Notes: a model not told the origin generated them from the sequence alone. A stretch of 54,107 bases of DNA from Streptosporangiaceae bacterium (GCA_025934375.1 JAICYD010000036.1:1-54107), one strand, 5' to 3'. Positions 8,170 through 18,009 are shown, numbered from the stretch's first letter. Program-made: numbers and translations.

Positions 8170-9355
8170 GCAGGCAGGCCCGGAGTCCGGAGGCGTGCCG
8201 GGGGACGCGGGGGCACCCCAGCCCGGTGAGCGGGAGGCCCGGGGGCCCGGCGGTCTTGGCCGGGTTCCCCCGGGGAGGGGGGTGAAAGGGGGGTCTCCCC
8301 CCTTTGCCGGGGGGGCGTCCCCCCGGGGAGACGGGGACACGGCGCTCCTGTCCGTGCGCGACCTGGTCCAGGAGTTCATCGTGCGGGAGCGCGGCGGCGG
8401 CAAGGCCGGCGTCGTGCAGGCCGTGTCCGGGGTGTCGTTCGACGTCATGTCGGGCGAGACGCTGGGCATCGTGGGCGAGACCGGCTCGGGCAAGTCCACC
8501 CTGGCCCGGGCGATCCTGCAGGCGCCGCGGCCCAAGTCGGGCTCGGTGGTCTTCCGCGGCACGGAGCTGACGAACCTGCGCGGCGGCCGGCTGCTGCAGG
8601 CGCGGCGGCACATGCAGTTCGTGTTCCAGGACCCGTTCGGGTCCCTGGACCCGAAGTGGAAGGTCCGCAGCATCATCGATGAGCCGCTCATCGCCTACCG
8701 GGCCGGCGGCCGGGAGGCGCGCCGCAAGCGGGTCAACGAGCTGCTCGACCTGGTCGGCCTGGACCCGGCCCGGTATGCCGGGCGCCACCCCCGCGAGCTG
8801 TCCGGCGGGCAGGCGCAGCGGGTCGCCATCGCCCGGGCCGTGGCGCTGGAGCCGTCGCTGATCATCTGCGACGAGGCGGTGTCGTCCCTGGACGTGCTCA
8901 TCCAGGCGCAGGTGCTCAACCTGTTCGAGAAGCTGCGCGGCGAGCTGGGCCTGTCGTACCTGTTCATCGCACACGACCTGGCCCTGGTCAAGCAGGTCAG
9001 CGACCGGGTCGCGGTGATGTACCTGGGCAAGCTGTGCGAGGTCGGCCAGGGCGAGGCGGTCTACCGCCGGCCGCTGCACCCCTACACCAAGGCGCTGCTG
9101 GATTCGATCCCGTCCACCGAGCCGGGCGCGGGGCGGGCCACCGCGACGATCGAGGGCGAGCCGCCGTCGCCGATCAACCCGCCGTCCGGCTGCCGGTTCC
9201 GCACCCGCTGCCCGCTGGCCACCGACTTGTGCGCGGCCGAGGAGCCGCTGCCCCGCGAGCTGGCCCCCGGCCACGTGGTCGCCTGCCACTTCCCCCTGAT
9301 GCCGGGGACGTCGGTGATCACGCCCGCCGCCAGTTCCGGCGTCAGGCAGGCATGA
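8162..9355 (+). CDS. ABC transporter ATP-binding protein, DppF type, with repeat-derived N-terminal extension
   Basis: A 397-residue second ATPase. Conserved sequence begins only near residue 61 (LLSVRDLVQEF), followed by Walker A GETGSGKST, signature LSGGQAQR, Walker B LIICDEAVSSLD and the C-terminal PSGCRFRTRCPLATDLC stretch. The first 60 residues are a Gly/Pro/Arg-rich segment encoded by G-runs and C-runs (8262-8338) and have no counterpart in the family. An in-frame internal start within or after this segment is possible, but no ribosome-binding site is obvious there, and the ATG at 8162 overlaps the upstream stop as expected in this operon. Confidence 0.9.
   Translation: MTEQAGPESGGVPGDAGAPQPGEREARGPGGLGRVPPGRGVKGGSPPFAGGASPRGDGDTALLSVRDLVQEFIVRERGGGKAGVVQAVSGVSFDVMSGETLGIVGETGSGKSTLARAILQAPRPKSGSVVFRGTELTNLRGGRLLQARRHMQFVFQDPFGSLDPKWKVRSIIDEPLIAYRAGGREARRKRVNELLDLVGLDPARYAGRHPRELSGGQAQRVAIARAVALEPSLIICDEAVSSLDVLIQAQVLNLFEKLRGELGLSYLFIAHDLALVKQVSDRVAVMYLGKLCEVGQGEAVYRRPLHPYTKALLDSIPSTEPGAGRATATIEGEPPSPINPPSGCRFRTRCPLATDLCAAEEPLPRELAPGHVVACHFPLMPGTSVITPAASSGVRQA
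8262..8338. repeat. Long G/C-run palindromic element in the DppF-type gene
   Basis: Alternating runs of five to seven C or G can fold into nested hairpins (for example the CCCCCGGGG and CCCCGGGG blocks at both ends and the GGGGGG/CCCCCC pair in the middle). It keeps the frame and encodes most of the non-conserved N-terminal extension. The style matches the shorter palindrome at 2385-2403. Confidence 0.6.
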
Positions 9356-9413
9356 GGCAGTCACCCGCCGTCCGTTACGCACGTGCCGAGTGTTTGAGAG
9401 AGGACTATCCCGT

Positions 9414-10349
9414 ATGAGGCTGCGCATCCTGCTGGAGCCGAACGGCGGCGCGAGCTACGCGCAGATCCTGGCGCTGGCGCGAGCGGCCGAGGAAGCCGGG
9501 TTCGACGCCTTCTTCCGCTCCGACCACTACCTGGGCGTGGGCGACGACGACGTCCGCTACCAGCCCACCGACTCGTGGACGACGCTGGCCGGGCTGGCCG
9601 TGCAGACCGAGCGGGTCCGCATCGGCACGCTGGTCAACGCCTCGACCTTCCGGCTGCCGGGCCAGCTGGCGGTTGAGGTGGCGACCGTCGACCAGATGAG
9701 CGGCGGCCGGGCCGAGCTGGGCATCGGCACCGCCTGGTTCGAGCGGGAGCACCAGTACTTCGGCATCCCGTTCCCCAAGCTCGCCGAGCGGTTCGAGCGG
9801 CTGGAAGAGCAACTGGAGATCCTCAAGGGGCTGTGGGACACCAAGCCGGGGGAGCGGTTCAGCTTCGAGGGCAAGTACTTCACCGTTGCCGACTGCGCGG
9901 CGTTCCCGCGCTGGGCGTCCCGGCCGAAGATCATCATCGGCGGCGCGGGCGCCGCCAAGACCCCGCGGCTGGCCGCCAAGTACGCCGACGAGTTCAACGC
10001 CGCGCTGTGCCCGGTCGACGAGCACAAGGCGCGCTTCGACAACTTCCACCGCAGGTGCGAGGAGGTCGGCCGGGACCTTCCGGCGGCCCGGCTGTCGGCC
10101 ACGGTGCCGGTTGCCCTGGGCACCGACGAGGCCGACCTTGAGGCCCGGATGGACGCGTTCGGCCAGGCGGCGGGGCTGGTGAACAACGCCGGCGTCAAGG
10201 GCCATGGCGCCGACGGCGCCCGCCAGGTCCGTGATGTCTTGAAGCGGCTGGAGGACCAGGGCACCGACACGACGTACTTCCACGTGTACGGTCCCTCCGA
10301 CGTCGACCACATCCGCCTGCTCGGCAGCGAGGTCCTGGCCCGCATGTAG
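9414..10349 (+). CDS. LLM class F420-dependent oxidoreductase
   Basis: A 311-residue luciferase-like TIM-barrel oxidoreductase. The ATG at 9414 is chosen because GAGAGAGG lies about 10 bases upstream. Family features are the LALARAAEEAGFDAFFRSDHY opening, a SGGRAELGIGTAWFEREHQYFGI block that forms the cofactor pocket, and the RPKIIIGGAGAAKTPRLAAKYADEFN segment. Actinobacterial members usually use coenzyme F420 rather than FMN. It sits 58 bases after the importer genes and before a strong terminator, so it is probably the last gene of that transcript and acts on the imported compound or a product. Confidence 0.88.
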   Translation: MRLRILLEPNGGASYAQILALARAAEEAGFDAFFRSDHYLGVGDDDVRYQPTDSWTTLAGLAVQTERVRIGTLVNASTFRLPGQLAVEVATVDQMSGGRAELGIGTAWFEREHQYFGIPFPKLAERFERLEEQLEILKGLWDTKPGERFSFEGKYFTVADCAAFPRWASRPKIIIGGAGAAKTPRLAAKYADEFNAALCPVDEHKARFDNFHRRCEEVGRDLPAARLSATVPVALGTDEADLEARMDAFGQAAGLVNNAGVKGHGADGARQVRDVLKRLEDQGTDTTYFHVYGPSDVDHIRLLGSEVLARM

Positions 10350-10374
10350 CCGGCCCCGCCGCGACCATCTGGAC

Positions 10375-10401
10375 AGGCGCCCCGCCTGCGGCGGGGCGCC
10401 T
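10375..10401 (+). terminator. Hairpin terminator after the importer/LLM operon
   Basis: A perfect 12-base-pair G/C stem (AGGCGCCCCGCC with its complement) around a TGC loop, 25 bases after the LLM stop. It has no strong U tract, as is common in actinobacteria. Confidence 0.75.
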
Positions 10402-10537
10402 CGCTTGTGCGCCCGCACAACGGTCGCGCGGAAAAGCTTGTTTCGCCGCGTGGATGCCCCTCGGCCGGTGCTCGGGCAGCATGAGGTACGTGGGACAAGC
10501 CGACTTGCGGACTGAGGGGCGCGGGTGCCGCCGCCTT

Positions 10538-10553
10538 TTGTGGCATAGCACAA
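10538..10553. promoter_or_regulatory. Operator-like inverted repeat, copy 2 (TTGTG-N6-CACAA)
   Basis: TTGTGGCATAGCACAA differs from copy 1 (3298-3313) only in two central bases. It ends 22 bases before the GTG start of the MetV-like gene, so a bound protein would block transcription or initiation there. A weaker relative with 12 of 16 matches lies at 16116-16131. Confidence 0.55.
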
Positions 10554-10575
10554 AACGATTGCCGGGCGGTGCCCG

Positions 10576-11154
10576 GTGAGCTCCGGTCCCGTCCACGTTG
10601 AACTGCTGCCCGGGCCGCCGGCCGACTGGCAGCCGGGGCCGGGTGAGCCGCGGCTGCCCAGGCCGACGGAGCCTCGGCTCGCGCCCCGCTCGGCGTACGT
10701 CGTCCAGCGCTTCGTGAAGCCCAACTGGCTCAACCGGCGGGTCGGGGCGCTGGTGGAGCGGCTGCCGCTGGCCCGGCGCGCGTTCACGGTCGCCGAGCGC
10801 AAGTCCAAGGAGGACCTGTTCGGCTGCCGGATGTGCGGCCAGTGCGCACTGCCCGTCACGGGCTATTCGTGTCCCATGGGCTGCCCCAAGGAGCTGCGCA
10901 ACGGCCCGTGCGGCGGCGTCGGCCCCGGCGGCGCCTGCGAGGTGTACCCGGATCGCCGGTGCGTCTGGGTCGTCGGATATGAGCGGGCGGCCAGCCGGGG
11001 GCACGCCGATGACCTGCGCCGGCTGCAGCGGCCGGTGGATCACCGGCGGTTCGGCGAGAGCTCGTGGCTGAACTACTGGGCCGGGCGTGATGACCACCTG
11101 TGGACTGATAACGACGGACTGGCCAGCCCGCCGGTCATGGGAGATCACCAATGA
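10576..11154 (+). CDS. Methylenetetrahydrofolate reductase C-terminal-domain protein (MetV-like)
   Basis: A 192-residue protein with a dense cysteine block (about residues 84-120: CRMCGQCALP, CPMGCPKELRNGPCGG, then further Cys), the hallmark of the MTHFR C-terminal domain family. Relatives pair with MetF and form MetFV reductases in acetogens, where the Cys-rich partner carries metal centres. The GTG at 10576 overlaps the upstream operator-like region closely. Its stop overlaps the metF start (ATGA at 11151), so the two proteins are made together and probably form a complex. Confidence 0.85.
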   Translation: MSSGPVHVELLPGPPADWQPGPGEPRLPRPTEPRLAPRSAYVVQRFVKPNWLNRRVGALVERLPLARRAFTVAERKSKEDLFGCRMCGQCALPVTGYSCPMGCPKELRNGPCGGVGPGGACEVYPDRRCVWVVGYERAASRGHADDLRRLQRPVDHRRFGESSWLNYWAGRDDHLWTDNDGLASPPVMGDHQ

Positions 11155-12110
11155 GCGCTTTGCGGGACCGGCTGGCTTCGGGCGCGTTCACGATCACCTC
11201 GGAGCTGAGCCCGGTGCGCGGCGGCTCGGCCGAGGCGATGAAGGAGCGCGCCCGGCTGCTGCTGGGCTGGGTGGACGCGGTCAACCTCACCGACAACCAG
11301 GGCGCGCACGTGCGGATGTCCAGCTGGGCCTCGGCGATCGCCGCGCGGGAGGCCGGGCTGGAGCCGATCATGCAGATGACCTGCCGGGACCGCAACCGGA
11401 TCGCGCTGCAGTCCGACCTGCTGGGCGCGGCGTCGGTCGGCATGACCAACCTGCTGTTCATGACCGGCGACTACCCTAAGTTCGGCGACCACCCGGGGGC
11501 CAAGCCGGTATTCGACCTCGACAGCGTCACGATGCTGTGGACCGCGCGCAAGATGCGCGACGAGGGCAAGCTCCTGAGCGGCAACGAGCTGAAGCCGCCG
11601 CCGTCGGGGCTGTTCCTCGGGGCAGTGGAGAACCCGTTCGCGCCGCCCGAGGAGTTCCGCGCCGCCCGCGCGGCGAAGAAGATCGCCGCCGGGGCGCAGT
11701 TCATGCAGACCCAGTACGTGTTCGACGTGGCGGCCTTCGAGCGCTGGGTGGGCGCGCTGCGCGATGAGGGGCTGACGCAGCGGTGCTCGATCCTGGCCGG
11801 GGTCGGGGTCGTCCGGTCGCTGCGCGCGCTGGACTTCATGTCCTCGGGCAAGGTGCCCGGCGTGAGCGTGCCGGACTTCGTGCAGCGGCGGCTGCGCGGG
11901 GTCCACCCCGACTCGGTCGGCCAGGAGGGCGCTAAGCTCGCCGCCGAGGTGATCGCGCAGGTCAAGGCCATGCCCGGGGTAGCCGGGGTGCACCTGCTGA
12001 CGGCCGGCTACGAGAAGAAGGTGCCGGAGCTGCTGGAGATGGCCGGCATCGCCGGCGGGCGCGGCCCGGTGGAGGCCCCCGCCCCCGATGTCGCCGCCGC
12101 GGGCGCGTAG
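11151..12110 (+). CDS. metF: Methylenetetrahydrofolate reductase
   Basis: A 319-residue TIM-barrel MTHFR that interconverts methylene- and methyl-tetrahydrofolate. Visible motifs are TSELSPVRGG near the N-terminus, NLTDNQGA, MQMTCRDRN and the folate-site LFMTGDYPKFGDH. It is directly coupled to the MetV-like gene. In biosynthesis this enzyme supplies methyl groups for methionine; next to two methyltransferases and an importer it could equally run in the oxidative direction to dispose of methyl groups. Direction cannot be told from sequence. Confidence 0.9.
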   Translation: MSALRDRLASGAFTITSELSPVRGGSAEAMKERARLLLGWVDAVNLTDNQGAHVRMSSWASAIAAREAGLEPIMQMTCRDRNRIALQSDLLGAASVGMTNLLFMTGDYPKFGDHPGAKPVFDLDSVTMLWTARKMRDEGKLLSGNELKPPPSGLFLGAVENPFAPPEEFRAARAAKKIAAGAQFMQTQYVFDVAAFERWVGALRDEGLTQRCSILAGVGVVRSLRALDFMSSGKVPGVSVPDFVQRRLRGVHPDSVGQEGAKLAAEVIAQVKAMPGVAGVHLLTAGYEKKVPELLEMAGIAGGRGPVEAPAPDVAAAGA

Positions 12111-12121
12111 CGGGTAGCGCG

Positions 12122-13621
12122 ATGCAGATTGACGTGCGGCCAGTGCGCAGGCTCCGGGAGTCGGCGGCGGTGCGGGCCGTGTTCCCGCCGGTGCTGGAGG
12201 CGCTGGCCGCCTCCGCGGCCGACCTCGCCGGGCTGCGGGTGGTCGGGGACTGGATCCAGTACAAGGCCAACTTCCGCGACCCGGTCATGGCCCGGCCGGT
12301 GCTGGCCCCCGGCCTGCCGGACGGCGAGGCCGACTCCTGGGAGATAGCCGTCGACTTGCGCCGGTGCGCCGCCGAGGGCGCCGACGTGAGCGGGGCGATG
12401 GCGGCCGCGCTGGCCGAGGCGGCCCCGCAGGCGGGCGGGCGCGATGGCGCCCCGTCGCCAGCCGGCGACGGGCGGGTGTGGCTGGAGCCATGGGTGCCGG
12501 GGTCGGCCAGCCTCGCCTGGGGATTCAACGCGCTGTTCTGGCAGGCGCTGGCCGACTGGGAGAAGGCCAGCGGCCGGGAGTACGAGCAGTCGCTGCCCGG
12601 CGGCGAGACGGCCGCCCGGGACACCGCCGCCGCCCGCGACCTGATCCTCGGCCTGTTCAAGACCTGGGACGAGCTGCAGGCCCGGCGCGCGCTGCCCGAG
12701 GAGCTGTACGTCCTGGAGCTGGGCGTCGGCAACGGCGGGCAGGCCCGCACCTTCCTGGATGAGTTCCTGGCGCTGGACCGCCGTCACGGGCGCGGGTACT
12801 ACCGGCGGCTGCACTACCTGATGGGCGATTACTCCCCGCACGTGCTGGACCGGGCGCGGCAGGCGGTGGGCCAGCACGGCGAGCGGGTCAGCGGCCTGGT
12901 CCTCGAGGCCACCCGGCTGTCTGGCAGCGTGGGGTTCCTGGCCGGCAAGGCGTTCCTGGTCTACATCTCCAACGTCTACGACAACCTGCCGACCGATGAG
13001 GTGGCGGCCATCCGCGGCCGCGACTACCTGGTGCAGGTGCGCTCCTACCTGCCACCCGGGGCGGCCGCGGCGATCGCGGAGCGGTTCGGGATGCCGCCCG
13101 CCGACCTCGCCCCGCTCATCCAGCGGCTGCTGCGGATCGGCCCGGAGCTGCTGAGCGAGTCGCTGCCCGAGCGCTTCGGCGACACCGGGCAGGCGGTGCT
13201 GTTCTGGCAGGCGGCGTGGCAGGCGCTGCGCCAGGCCGAGCGGTACGTGCCCCTGGAGGGACTGGACACCTACCAGGTGACCCCGTCGGTGACCGGCGAG
13301 ATCCTGCGCCCGCTGCTGACGGCCGAGGGGGACGTGCGGATGCACGTCAGCAACGGGACCCTGGCCAGCTTCGCCGACACCCTGCCGCTGCTGCACCCGT
13401 TCGGGCGGGTGGTCTGCCACGACCTGTTCACCACCGCGGCCGGTGAGTACCACAACGGCTTCTTCGGGCCCGGCAAGTACGACGGGTCGGTGGTCAACTG
13501 GGTCAACGGGCCGCTCCTGGCCCTGCTGGCCAGCCGCCGCGGCTTCGACGTCCAGTTCAGCCCGTTCACGCAGCGGCCGGGAACGCACATCAAGACCCTG
13601 ACCGCGCAGGTCCGGGACTAG
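12122..13621 (+). CDS. SAM-dependent methyltransferase-like protein, MidA-related fold suspected
   Basis: A 499-residue protein not assigned to a named family. Residues about 199-215 show a SAM-binding motif I (YVLELGVGNGGQ), followed by MGDYSPHVLDRAR and later FLVYISNVYDNLPTDE, which resembles the FFDALP region of MidA/NDUFAF7 proteins. The N-terminal 190 residues and the C-terminal 130 residues look conserved-type sequence without a known domain. It lies between metF and the core MetE gene, 11 and 10 bases away, so it belongs to the methyl-metabolism operon. A methyltransferase acting on a small molecule or a protein is inferred. Confidence 0.65.
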   Translation: MQIDVRPVRRLRESAAVRAVFPPVLEALAASAADLAGLRVVGDWIQYKANFRDPVMARPVLAPGLPDGEADSWEIAVDLRRCAAEGADVSGAMAAALAEAAPQAGGRDGAPSPAGDGRVWLEPWVPGSASLAWGFNALFWQALADWEKASGREYEQSLPGGETAARDTAAARDLILGLFKTWDELQARRALPEELYVLELGVGNGGQARTFLDEFLALDRRHGRGYYRRLHYLMGDYSPHVLDRARQAVGQHGERVSGLVLEATRLSGSVGFLAGKAFLVYISNVYDNLPTDEVAAIRGRDYLVQVRSYLPPGAAAAIAERFGMPPADLAPLIQRLLRIGPELLSESLPERFGDTGQAVLFWQAAWQALRQAERYVPLEGLDTYQVTPSVTGEILRPLLTAEGDVRMHVSNGTLASFADTLPLLHPFGRVVCHDLFTTAAGEYHNGFFGPGKYDGSVVNWVNGPLLALLASRRGFDVQFSPFTQRPGTHIKTLTAQVRD

Positions 13622-13631
13622 CGAGGTGACC

Positions 13632-14705
13632 ATGACGCCCTGGAGCGTGTACCTGCCGACGACCGTGGTCGGGTCCTACTCGGTGCCCGAGTGGCTGGAG
13701 CGGCTGAAGACCGAGTACTACCAGCGGCGGATCAGCGCCGCCCACCTGAGCGAGATCTACGAGGTGGCGATCAAGGCCGCGGTCAAGGACCAGGAGCTGG
13801 CCGGGATCGACATCGTCTCCGACGGTGAGCTGCGCCGTGATAACGACATCGACTACTTCCTGGCCCGCGTCCCCGGCGTGCACATCGCCGAGCGCGCCAA
13901 GTCCGACTACTACGACTACTACGAGGCGGAGGTCACCGCCCCGCTGCCGGAAGACGACAAGACGTCGCTGGGCCTGGCGGCGGACTTCGCGTTCACGCGG
14001 ACGCTGACCGACCGTCCCATCAAGTTCTCCTTCACCGGGCCGTTCTCGCTGTCGCGGCGGGTCACCGACACGGCCTACGCTGACCCCGCCGACCTGGTCC
14101 GCGCCCTGGCGCGGCGGCTGAACGCGGAGGCGCGGCTGCTGGCCGGCGCGGGCGCCACCTTGCTGCAGATCGACGAGCCGTTCCTGGCCGGCTACCCCGA
14201 GCAGGCCTTGCTCGCCATCGAGGCGGTCAACATCGTGACCGACGGCGTCCCGGTGACCTGGGCGCTGCACGTCTGCTACGGCAACCGCTATGCCCGGCCC
14301 TCCTGGGAGGGACATTACGACTTCCTGTTCCCCGCCGTGCTGGACGCGCGGGTGGACCAGCTCGTCCTGGAGTTCGCCCGTAAGGGCCTGGAGGACCTGC
14401 ACCTGATCAAGGACAACGACTGGCCCTCCTACCTGGGCCTGGGCGTGATCGACGTGAAATCCGCCACAGTGGAATCACCCGATCTCGTGGCCGCGCGGAT
14501 CAGGCGCGCGCTGGAATTCGTGCCCCCCGGACGGCTGATGATCAACCCCGATTGCGGGCTGCGACACCTCGCGCCGGATGTGGCACGACGCAAGCTTCGC
14601 GCTATGGTTGCTGGCGCGGCGATTGTCCGCGGCGAGCTGGGGCTGCCCGCAGTGCTGGCTGAAGGGGACACGGTGCTGGCTGAGGCCAGCCGTGCAGCAG
14701 AATAA
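13632..14705 (+). CDS. Core MetE-type methionine synthase-like protein
   Basis: A 357-residue stand-alone catalytic domain of cobalamin-independent methionine synthase. The ATG at 13632 follows GAGG by 5 bases; GTG 13626 is an alternative. Zinc ligands are visible as His213 and Cys215 (LHVCYGN), Glu247 (LVLEFARKG) and Cys308 (NPDCGLRH). TTVVGSYSVPEW at the N-terminus is typical of the short archaeal/bacterial core MetE enzymes, which lack the folate-binding half and take methyl groups from other donors such as a methylcobamide protein. It is distinct from the other MetE-like protein at 1969. Product is likely methionine, which metK 60 bases downstream would use. Confidence 0.85.
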   Translation: MTPWSVYLPTTVVGSYSVPEWLERLKTEYYQRRISAAHLSEIYEVAIKAAVKDQELAGIDIVSDGELRRDNDIDYFLARVPGVHIAERAKSDYYDYYEAEVTAPLPEDDKTSLGLAADFAFTRTLTDRPIKFSFTGPFSLSRRVTDTAYADPADLVRALARRLNAEARLLAGAGATLLQIDEPFLAGYPEQALLAIEAVNIVTDGVPVTWALHVCYGNRYARPSWEGHYDFLFPAVLDARVDQLVLEFARKGLEDLHLIKDNDWPSYLGLGVIDVKSATVESPDLVAARIRRALEFVPPGRLMINPDCGLRHLAPDVARRKLRAMVAGAAIVRGELGLPAVLAEGDTVLAEASRAAE

Positions 14706-14728
14706 TAGTCAATCAAACCTATCGTTTT

Positions 14729-14747
14729 GGGAGACAAGGCGGCTCCC
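14729..14747 (+). promoter_or_regulatory. Small hairpin in the metK leader
   Basis: GGGAG and CTCCC can pair around a 9-base loop, ending 18 bases before the metK ATG. It is too small to match a known SAM riboswitch. It may only be a weak structure before the ribosome-binding site AGGAGA (14754-14759). Confidence 0.25.
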
Positions 14748-14765
14748 GTAGCCCAGGAGATAAGC

Positions 14766-15968
<1,203 letters not shown>

Positions 15969-16009
15969 CCTCCGGGGCTACCGCCACCCACCATCGCCGG
16001 TAACGGAAC

Positions 16010-16041
16010 GTGCCCGGTTAGCGCATGCGCTAGCCGGGCAC
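16010..16041 (+). terminator. Hairpin terminator after metK
   Basis: GTGCCCGGTTAGCG and CGCTAGCCGGGCAC form a 14-base-pair stem with one G-T pair and a CATG loop, 41 bases after the metK stop. It probably ends the methyl-metabolism transcript. Confidence 0.75.
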
Positions 16042-16363
16042 CTCCTGTCTACGGCGTCCCCGTCCGGCACGTCGGCCACTCTTCTGATGCTGGAGTTACT
16101 GGAGGGGCGAAAATTTTGTGGTGGGACTCAATGCCCGGTCGCGGTTCTTTGGGGAGAACCGCATTGTCCCCGATAACAGTGCGTGTAATTCTCACCGGTA
16201 GGCTGACTCGCTCAGCAGGCGGCGGAGCCTGCCGCGCGGGGAGCAGCGCCCGCTGGGGCTCACCCGCGGGCCTGACCGGGCGGCGGCGGGAAGGGGGGCG
16301 CACTGATGCTCGGGGTGCCGAGAGTGTGCGCCCAGCGCACATCCGCGCGCTATCCGAAACGTG

Positions 16364-16379
16364 ATGAAAACGTTCTCAT
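16364..16379. promoter_or_regulatory. LacI-like palindrome upstream of the importer genes
   Basis: ATGAAAACGTTCTCAT is a 16-base near-palindrome centred on AACGTT, with a single imperfect base pair per arm. LacI-family operators commonly have this centre. It lies about 230 bases before the binding-protein gene. No LacI-type regulator is encoded in the window, so this is inference from form only. Confidence 0.35.
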
Positions 16380-16605
16380 GACAAGTGCGTCACGGCGTTC
16401 AGGGACGGCGATAATCACAACCAACACTTAGATGGCACGGGTTACATCGACCAACTCAGGCAGTCAAAGGCAGTGCAATGAGGCACGTTTGCCCCTGAAC
16501 GACCTGTCCTCATGCATGCCTCTGGGCGAGCGAGCCTTACTCTCGGAACCGCCCGGGGCCGTTCGGAATCATCTTTTGCGGTAGCCACGAGAAGGCAGAC
16601 GAATT

Positions 16606-18009
16606 ATGAAAGAAAACGCACCCAGGAGATGGCGGCTGGCGGCCGCGCTCGCCTCGGTCCTCGCGGTCGGCGGCGTGCTGGCCGGATGTAGCTCAAGCTC
16701 GAGTTCGAGCAGTTCCCCCGCCGGGGGCGCGCCTGCCACGTCCTCCGGCGCTCCCGCGACGTCAGCCCCGGCCGCCGGTGGCGGCGGGTCCAGCGACACC
16801 TCGGCGTGCGGCAGCAAGCCGGGCGTCGCCGCGACCGGCACCCCGATCAACCTGGGCACGATCAACACCCAGCAGCCGGGCACCGACTTCACCGATATCG
16901 CGAACATGGCGCAGGCCTACTTCACCTGCGTGAACGCGAACGGCGGGGTCAACGGCCACCCGATCAAGTACTCCATTCAGACCGAGAAGACCGACCCGGC
17001 GCAGATCGCCTCCGACGCCAAGCAGCTCGTGCAGGGCAACCACGTGGTCGGCATCGTGGGTAACACCTCGATCCTCGAGTGCACGATCAACCACAAGTAC
17101 TGGGAAAGCCTCGGCTTCTACGTCATCGACTCGGGCATCGCCCCCGAGTGCTGGTCCACCCCGAACACCGCGGCGGTCAACATGGGCCCCCGCTACAGCT
17201 CAGACGGCGCGGTCCAGTACATGATCTCGCTGAAGGTCGACAAGATCGCCTTCGACCAGTCCAACGTCCCCGGCACTGACTACATCGCGGCGGGCCCGAA
17301 GGCGATCGCCGCCGCCGCGAACGTGCCGATCCAGACGTTCACCACGAACGTGCCGATCCAGAGCGCGAACTCAGTGGCATTGCAACTGGTGCAGGCGGCC
17401 GGGAAGAACGGCGCGGTGGTGCTGAACTTCACCCCGCCGGAGGCGCTGAAGATCCTGCAGGCGGCAGCCAAGCTGCACATCCAGAACAACGTCAAGGCGT
17501 GGGGCTGCTCTACGCCCTGCGACACCGACTTCCTCGCCAGCGCGCTCGGCACCGCCTTCGACAACAAGCTGTTCGTCAACGCGGAGCTGACGCCCGCGGA
17601 CGGGACCAACACGCCGACGATGAACCTGTACCGGGCCATCCTCAAGCAGTACGGCTCTAACGTGTCCGGCGGCATCGGCTCGTTCAGCCAGTTCGGCTTC
17701 GTTGAGGCCCGGCTGGCGGTGCAGGCGCTGTCCACCGTTCAGGGCGACTACACCGTGGCGTCGGTGAACGCGGCCTTCAAGGCGCTCAAGGACGTCCCAA
17801 CCGGCATGAACTGCGGGAAGTTCACCTACGGCGACTACCCGATGCACATACCGAACAACGCCGACTACATGGTGACGCCGACCAAGGGCCAGATGCTGAT
17901 CGTTCCCGGCTCGGGATGCCTGCAGATCTCCACCGCTGACCCGCAGATCGCCCAGTACGTCAACCTCGCAGGCCGTGCCCCGGCGGACACGACGTCCCTC
18001 GGGTCCTGA
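16606..18009 (+). CDS. ABC transporter substrate-binding lipoprotein, branched-chain amino acid type
   Basis: A 467-residue lipid-anchored periplasmic-binding-fold protein (type I, LivK-like). The signal peptide has a basic start, a hydrophobic core and the lipobox LAGC, followed by a run of nine serines and an Ala/Pro/Gly linker. Core features include INLGTINTQQPGTDF, the NGGVNGHPIKY segment and VGIVGNTSILEC. Relatives bind amino acids, amides, urea or aromatic acids, so the ligand is open. It heads a five-gene importer with all parts present. Confidence 0.9.
   Translation: MKENAPRRWRLAAALASVLAVGGVLAGCSSSSSSSSSPAGGAPATSSGAPATSAPAAGGGGSSDTSACGSKPGVAATGTPINLGTINTQQPGTDFTDIANMAQAYFTCVNANGGVNGHPIKYSIQTEKTDPAQIASDAKQLVQGNHVVGIVGNTSILECTINHKYWESLGFYVIDSGIAPECWSTPNTAAVNMGPRYSSDGAVQYMISLKVDKIAFDQSNVPGTDYIAAGPKAIAAAANVPIQTFTTNVPIQSANSVALQLVQAAGKNGAVVLNFTPPEALKILQAAAKLHIQNNVKAWGCSTPCDTDFLASALGTAFDNKLFVNAELTPADGTNTPTMNLYRAILKQYGSNVSGGIGSFSQFGFVEARLAVQALSTVQGDYTVASVNAAFKALKDVPTGMNCGKFTYGDYPMHIPNNADYMVTPTKGQMLIVPGSGCLQISTADPQIAQYVNLAGRAPADTTSLGS

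Larger units (their letters stand above)
15969..16605. other. 637-base intergenic region before the branched-chain-type importer
   Basis: No convincing gene in either strand. It contains the metK terminator hairpin (16010-16041), a perfect 8-base-pair hairpin (GCGGTTCT/AGAACCGC, 16141-16162), a weak third relative of the TTGTG-CACAA repeat (16116-16131) and a LacI-like palindrome (16364-16379). The long, structured leader suggests regulated transcription of the downstream importer. No known riboswitch was recognised. Confidence 0.5.

Noticed and set aside
14706..14765. metK leader considered as a SAM riboswitch
   Set aside because: Only 60 bases long with one 5-base-pair hairpin; too short and without the conserved elements of known SAM riboswitches.
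16141..16162. Hairpin considered as part of a riboswitch
   Set aside because: The 8-base-pair stem is perfect, but the surrounding sequence does not fit any riboswitch consensus I know, and it lies over 400 bases from the gene.
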